Source: Bacteroidota bacterium
Lineage (GTDB): Bacteria; Bacteroidota; Rhodothermia; Rhodothermales; UBA10348
DNA: 5,674 nucleotides
Direction: 5' to 3'
Assembly: GCA_004356265.1 (NCBI GenBank)
Contig: SMXK01000165.1
Coordinates: 1 to 5,674, forward strand
In this document: positions 3,409 to 5,674 of the stretch, one piece after another
Numbering within the stretch: the first letter of the stretch is position 1
Layout: every line of letters begins with the position of its first letter
Notes under the pieces: generated by a model
Told to the model about the DNA's origin: nothing
Databases searched by the model: none
What the model saw: the letters and a program-made list of their open reading frames with translations, nothing else
Position numbers and translations under genes: made by a program

Positions 3409-5674
3409 TCAAAAGAGACCGAACTGATTACTCACCTCTTTTTTAGGTTGCTCCAGCTTCAAGAAATCCCTCAAGATGTCGCTTTTGACGTGGATCTCAA
3501 ATCCCCACGATTCATAGGCACCGAATGGGACCCAGAAAACAGACATCTGCCAGCAATCAAAATCCCTGGCAATGGCGAGGTTGGTGGTCACAATTTCCCG
3601 TCGTTCGAAGTCATATCCAGTACGCGACGCAATTTTCCAGTTTGGCGTCAGGCTGAAGTCAAAAGTGCCGTTGATAATGGCGCGTTTGATCGTGGCAGGT
3701 GATACCTTGCTCACTCCGTATGTGAAATCAAGTGTCATCGACCACGGAATCGAGAAATCAGCATAATTTGCTGACGATCCTGACTGAGTGTATGAATCGA
3801 ACTCACGAAACGGATCCTGACGAGCGATATCGTAACCAGCGCGTGGGGACGTGTACGGACGAGACCCATCTCCTCGTTTACTTCTAAGCGATGTTCTGAC
3901 TGTTACGTCAGCGCGGGTGAGTCTGCCGAGAATTCCCGGAAAAGAGAATGCATATTTATCTGTCAGTTGACCGGTATCCGACAATTCGTACGGAGAGAAT
4001 GATGTTCGGACGTTGAAGTCGGTATTTCCGAACAAACGAGTTCGGGCGGTAAGTAAAATATTTCGAAACTTCAGGGAGTCTGCAGCAAAATTGTATCCGC
4101 TCGAAATATTCAGATCGAGCAGTTTTACAGCACCCTGTGGCCGGCGCGAATCTGATTCAAAATCGTCTGGTCGGCGCACCCGCTTCGTTTCGAACGTGTT
4201 GTTGATCGCAAATGTGATCTGCTTCAATTCGGTTCTGGACACACCTGGCACAATACCATACCGGACTTCATTTCCGTTCGCGTCAGTATAAGTCCGGGTA
4301 TAGCCGTATTTTTCGTCATAAAAATCAGGTCTATAACTATATGTGAGAGAAGGTCTAACGGTGTGTCTAATGGTATTGTATCCAGGCAAGTTTATAGGTA
4401 GAAGACCATAAAAAGTAGAACTTGCGGAAAGGCTGGCTCTGAATTGTCTGAGGGCGAAAAATCCCTGCTCTGACGAAACATCGATCTTGGAACTATCGGC
4501 ACTCAAAGAGCGCCGCTCTGTTCGGGCGAACCAGTCTTCATTGTACCTGATGCTCGGCGACAAATTCAGGTCAAACGACCCGAGCAGCGGCAGCCGACTC
4601 ACAGAAAAAGGAGCAGAAAGGGGAATGGTGTGGGCGGCCCTGAACTGGAAAGGTTCGTCATCACCCGTTGCCCGCTGGTAATCGTCTGCGGAGAAAAGAG
4701 CATCTAACCAGGTAATATCGATGGCTGCTGAGTCTCCGTTCGCGATCAAATCATCGTCCGATAAAGGATTAAATTCGAATCGGTTGGTGACATTCAGATT
4801 ATAGCTGACTGTAAACTTTTCATAGAACTTTTCTGACTGGCCTGGACTGCGGTTTGACCTGCTGAGCGGTTTGAATGAACTCTGCGAAAATGACAGAGTG
4901 GGTAGATTCGCCGTCGTGCGCCCGGTCTCAACAATCTGATTCTGATCGACCTGAACGGACAAATTCTGGTTTTTCCAGCGCTTCGAGTACCGGATAGTAG
5001 ACTGAATATTTTGACGCGTCCGGTCATCATAACTCTGAGATACACCTCGAAGATATCCCTCAGAGCTGAGATTTACTTTGGCATTTAATGATGCGCTGGC
5101 ACCGATGGTCTGGCTGTGCAGCCACCTGAGAGATTTGACGTCCCGGATAGAATAATCCGGGTCACCTTTTTCTCCATTCTTGAATCTGGCAAAACTGACA
5201 CCTAATTGTCCATCATACGTATATCGCTGCTTGTACCGGAAGAGTACATCGATCTCCCAAGATGCGTTGGTCCAGAAACCGGCCTGCAGTTGCAGGTCCA
5301 TGTATTCACTCAGAGCGAAGTACCAGCCGAAATTTCGCATGTAGAATCCGAATTCATCCTCCCCATACGACGGAGGCAATGGTCCCGAGCGCCTCGCGTC
5401 TTGTGCGGGTAAAAAACCAAAAGGAAGCCAGAGGGGCGTAGGAATGTTATAAATGTAGAGTTGCAGCGGGCCGGTATAGATCCATTTTTGATCTACCAAT
5501 TTCATCTTGTCGGACCTGAAGGAGTAAGATGGATTCTGTATGCAGGTACACGTAGTGTACATCCCATCCTTGATGAACAATACGCTGTCTTCAAGTGCTT
5601 TTACAATTTGGCTACGAACCATCCCGCCTTGAATCTTGGTCTCTGCGCCCACGAAACGTCCACGACCGGTAGCC
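3409..5674 (-). CDS. lptD: LPS assembly outer-membrane protein LptD (5' end beyond window)
   Basis: LptD is the outer-membrane barrel of the Lpt machine; with lipoprotein LptE it inserts lipopolysaccharide into the outer leaflet. The frame runs open from the right edge to the TGA at 3411-3409, giving 754 residues with the N-terminus missing. A GTG at 5652-5650 is internal, since coding continues upstream (ATGRGRF), and is not the start; numbering below takes it as residue 1. The end of the OstA/LptA-like periplasmic domain shows GGMVRSQIV and KDGMYTTCTC. Next come the plug/barrel entry PTPLWLPFGFLPAQDARRSG (71-90) and a long barrel rich in alternating polar/aromatic strands, with the Bacteroidota-type phrases PSLTYSYRPDF (434-444) and ISSGYNFAADSLKF (516-529). 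The C-terminal strand pair is FDCWQMSVFWVPFG. Only three cysteines are visible (35, 37, 700), placed like the disulfide cysteines of E. coli LptD. The last residue is Phe, as in many BAM substrates. BON follows 36 bp downstream. Confidence 0.92.
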   Translation of the reverse strand, partial: ATGRGRFVGAETKIQGGMVRSQIVKALEDSVLFIKDGMYTTCTCIQNPSYSFRSDKMKLVDQKWIYTGPLQLYIYNIPTPLWLPFGFLPAQDARRSGPLPPSYGEDEFGFYMRNFGWYFALSEYMDLQLQAGFWTNASWEIDVLFRYKQRYTYDGQLGVSFARFKNGEKGDPDYSIRDVKSLRWLHSQTIGASASLNAKVNLSSEGYLRGVSQSYDDRTRQNIQSTIRYSKRWKNQNLSVQVDQNQIVETGRTTANLPTLSFSQSSFKPLSRSNRSPGQSEKFYEKFTVSYNLNVTNRFEFNPLSDDDLIANGDSAAIDITWLDALFSADDYQRATGDDEPFQFRAAHTIPLSAPFSVSRLPLLGSFDLNLSPSIRYNEDWFARTERRSLSADSSKIDVSSEQGFFALRQFRASLSASSTFYGLLPINLPGYNTIRHTVRPSLTYSYRPDFYDEKYGYTRTYTDANGNEVRYGIVPGVSRTELKQITFAINNTFETKRVRRPDDFESDSRRPQGAVKLLDLNISSGYNFAADSLKFRNILLTARTRLFGNTDFNVRTSFSPYELSDTGQLTDKYAFSFPGILGRLTRADVTVRTSLRSKRGDGSRPYTSPRAGYDIARQDPFREFDSYTQSGSSANYADFSIPWSMTLDFTYGVSKVSPATIKRAIINGTFDFSLTPNWKIASRTGYDFERREIVTTNLAIARDFDCWQMSVFWVPFGAYESWGFEIHVKSDILRDFLKLEQPKKEVSNQFGLF

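Noticed and set aside
3361..3702. Plus-strand frame of 113 codons over the lptD 3' end
   Set aside because: It is antisense to the conserved C-terminal barrel strands of LptD and has no recognisable domain.
5650..5652. GTG as the start of lptD
   Set aside because: The frame stays open with LptD-like sequence to the window edge, and the N-terminal domain and signal peptide expected of LptD would be missing.

Overview
The window reads as ordinary chromosomal housekeeping DNA from a Gram-negative bacterium, most likely of the Bacteroidota / Rhodothermota-Balneolota group. Three things suggest this: SucC carries the Bacteroidota-style N-terminus (MKVHEYQGKAILASFGVPVQ), LptD has the Bacteroidota-type barrel phrases (PSLTYSYRPDF, SGYNFAADSLKF), and the starts of the ABC ATPase and LptG genes lack a Shine-Dalgarno site. 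This placement comes from remembered family features, not from a database search. I saw no mobile element, CRISPR array, tRNA or rRNA.

Layout. Positions 1-730, minus strand: the N-terminal two thirds of an LptF/LptG-family inner-membrane permease, running off the left edge. Positions 731-856: a 126-bp divergent intergenic region with three inverted repeats, the last ending at the base before the sucC start codon. Positions 857-2044, plus strand: sucC, the beta subunit of succinyl-CoA synthetase. Positions 2049-3122, plus strand: an importer-type (PotA/MalK/FbpC-like) ABC ATPase, 4 bp behind sucC, with a five-unit pentapeptide repeat between its ATPase domain and its C-terminal TOBE-like domain. 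Positions 3106-3372, minus strand: a small single BON-domain protein whose end overlaps the ABC gene tail to tail by 17 bp. Positions 3409-5674, minus strand: a large outer-membrane LptD barrel whose N-terminus lies beyond the right edge.

How the genes relate. LptD and the LptF/G permease are the outer- and inner-membrane ends of the same lipopolysaccharide transport bridge, and both lie on the minus strand. A plus-strand pair, sucC-ABC ATPase, lies between them. The BON gene sits 36 bp behind lptD and is probably co-transcribed with it, which makes it a candidate envelope-linked accessory, although it has no signal peptide. sucC and the ATPase are probably one transcript. Neither sucD nor any ABC permease or binding protein is present in the window, so both proteins need partners encoded elsewhere.

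The least ordinary signals are small: perfect inverted repeats ending 0-3 nt before three start codons (sucC, ABC ATPase, BON), two of which would bury the only Shine-Dalgarno-like purines; the pentapeptide repeat in the ABC ATPase; and the BON gene in the lptD transcription unit. I found no convincing new multi-gene system here.
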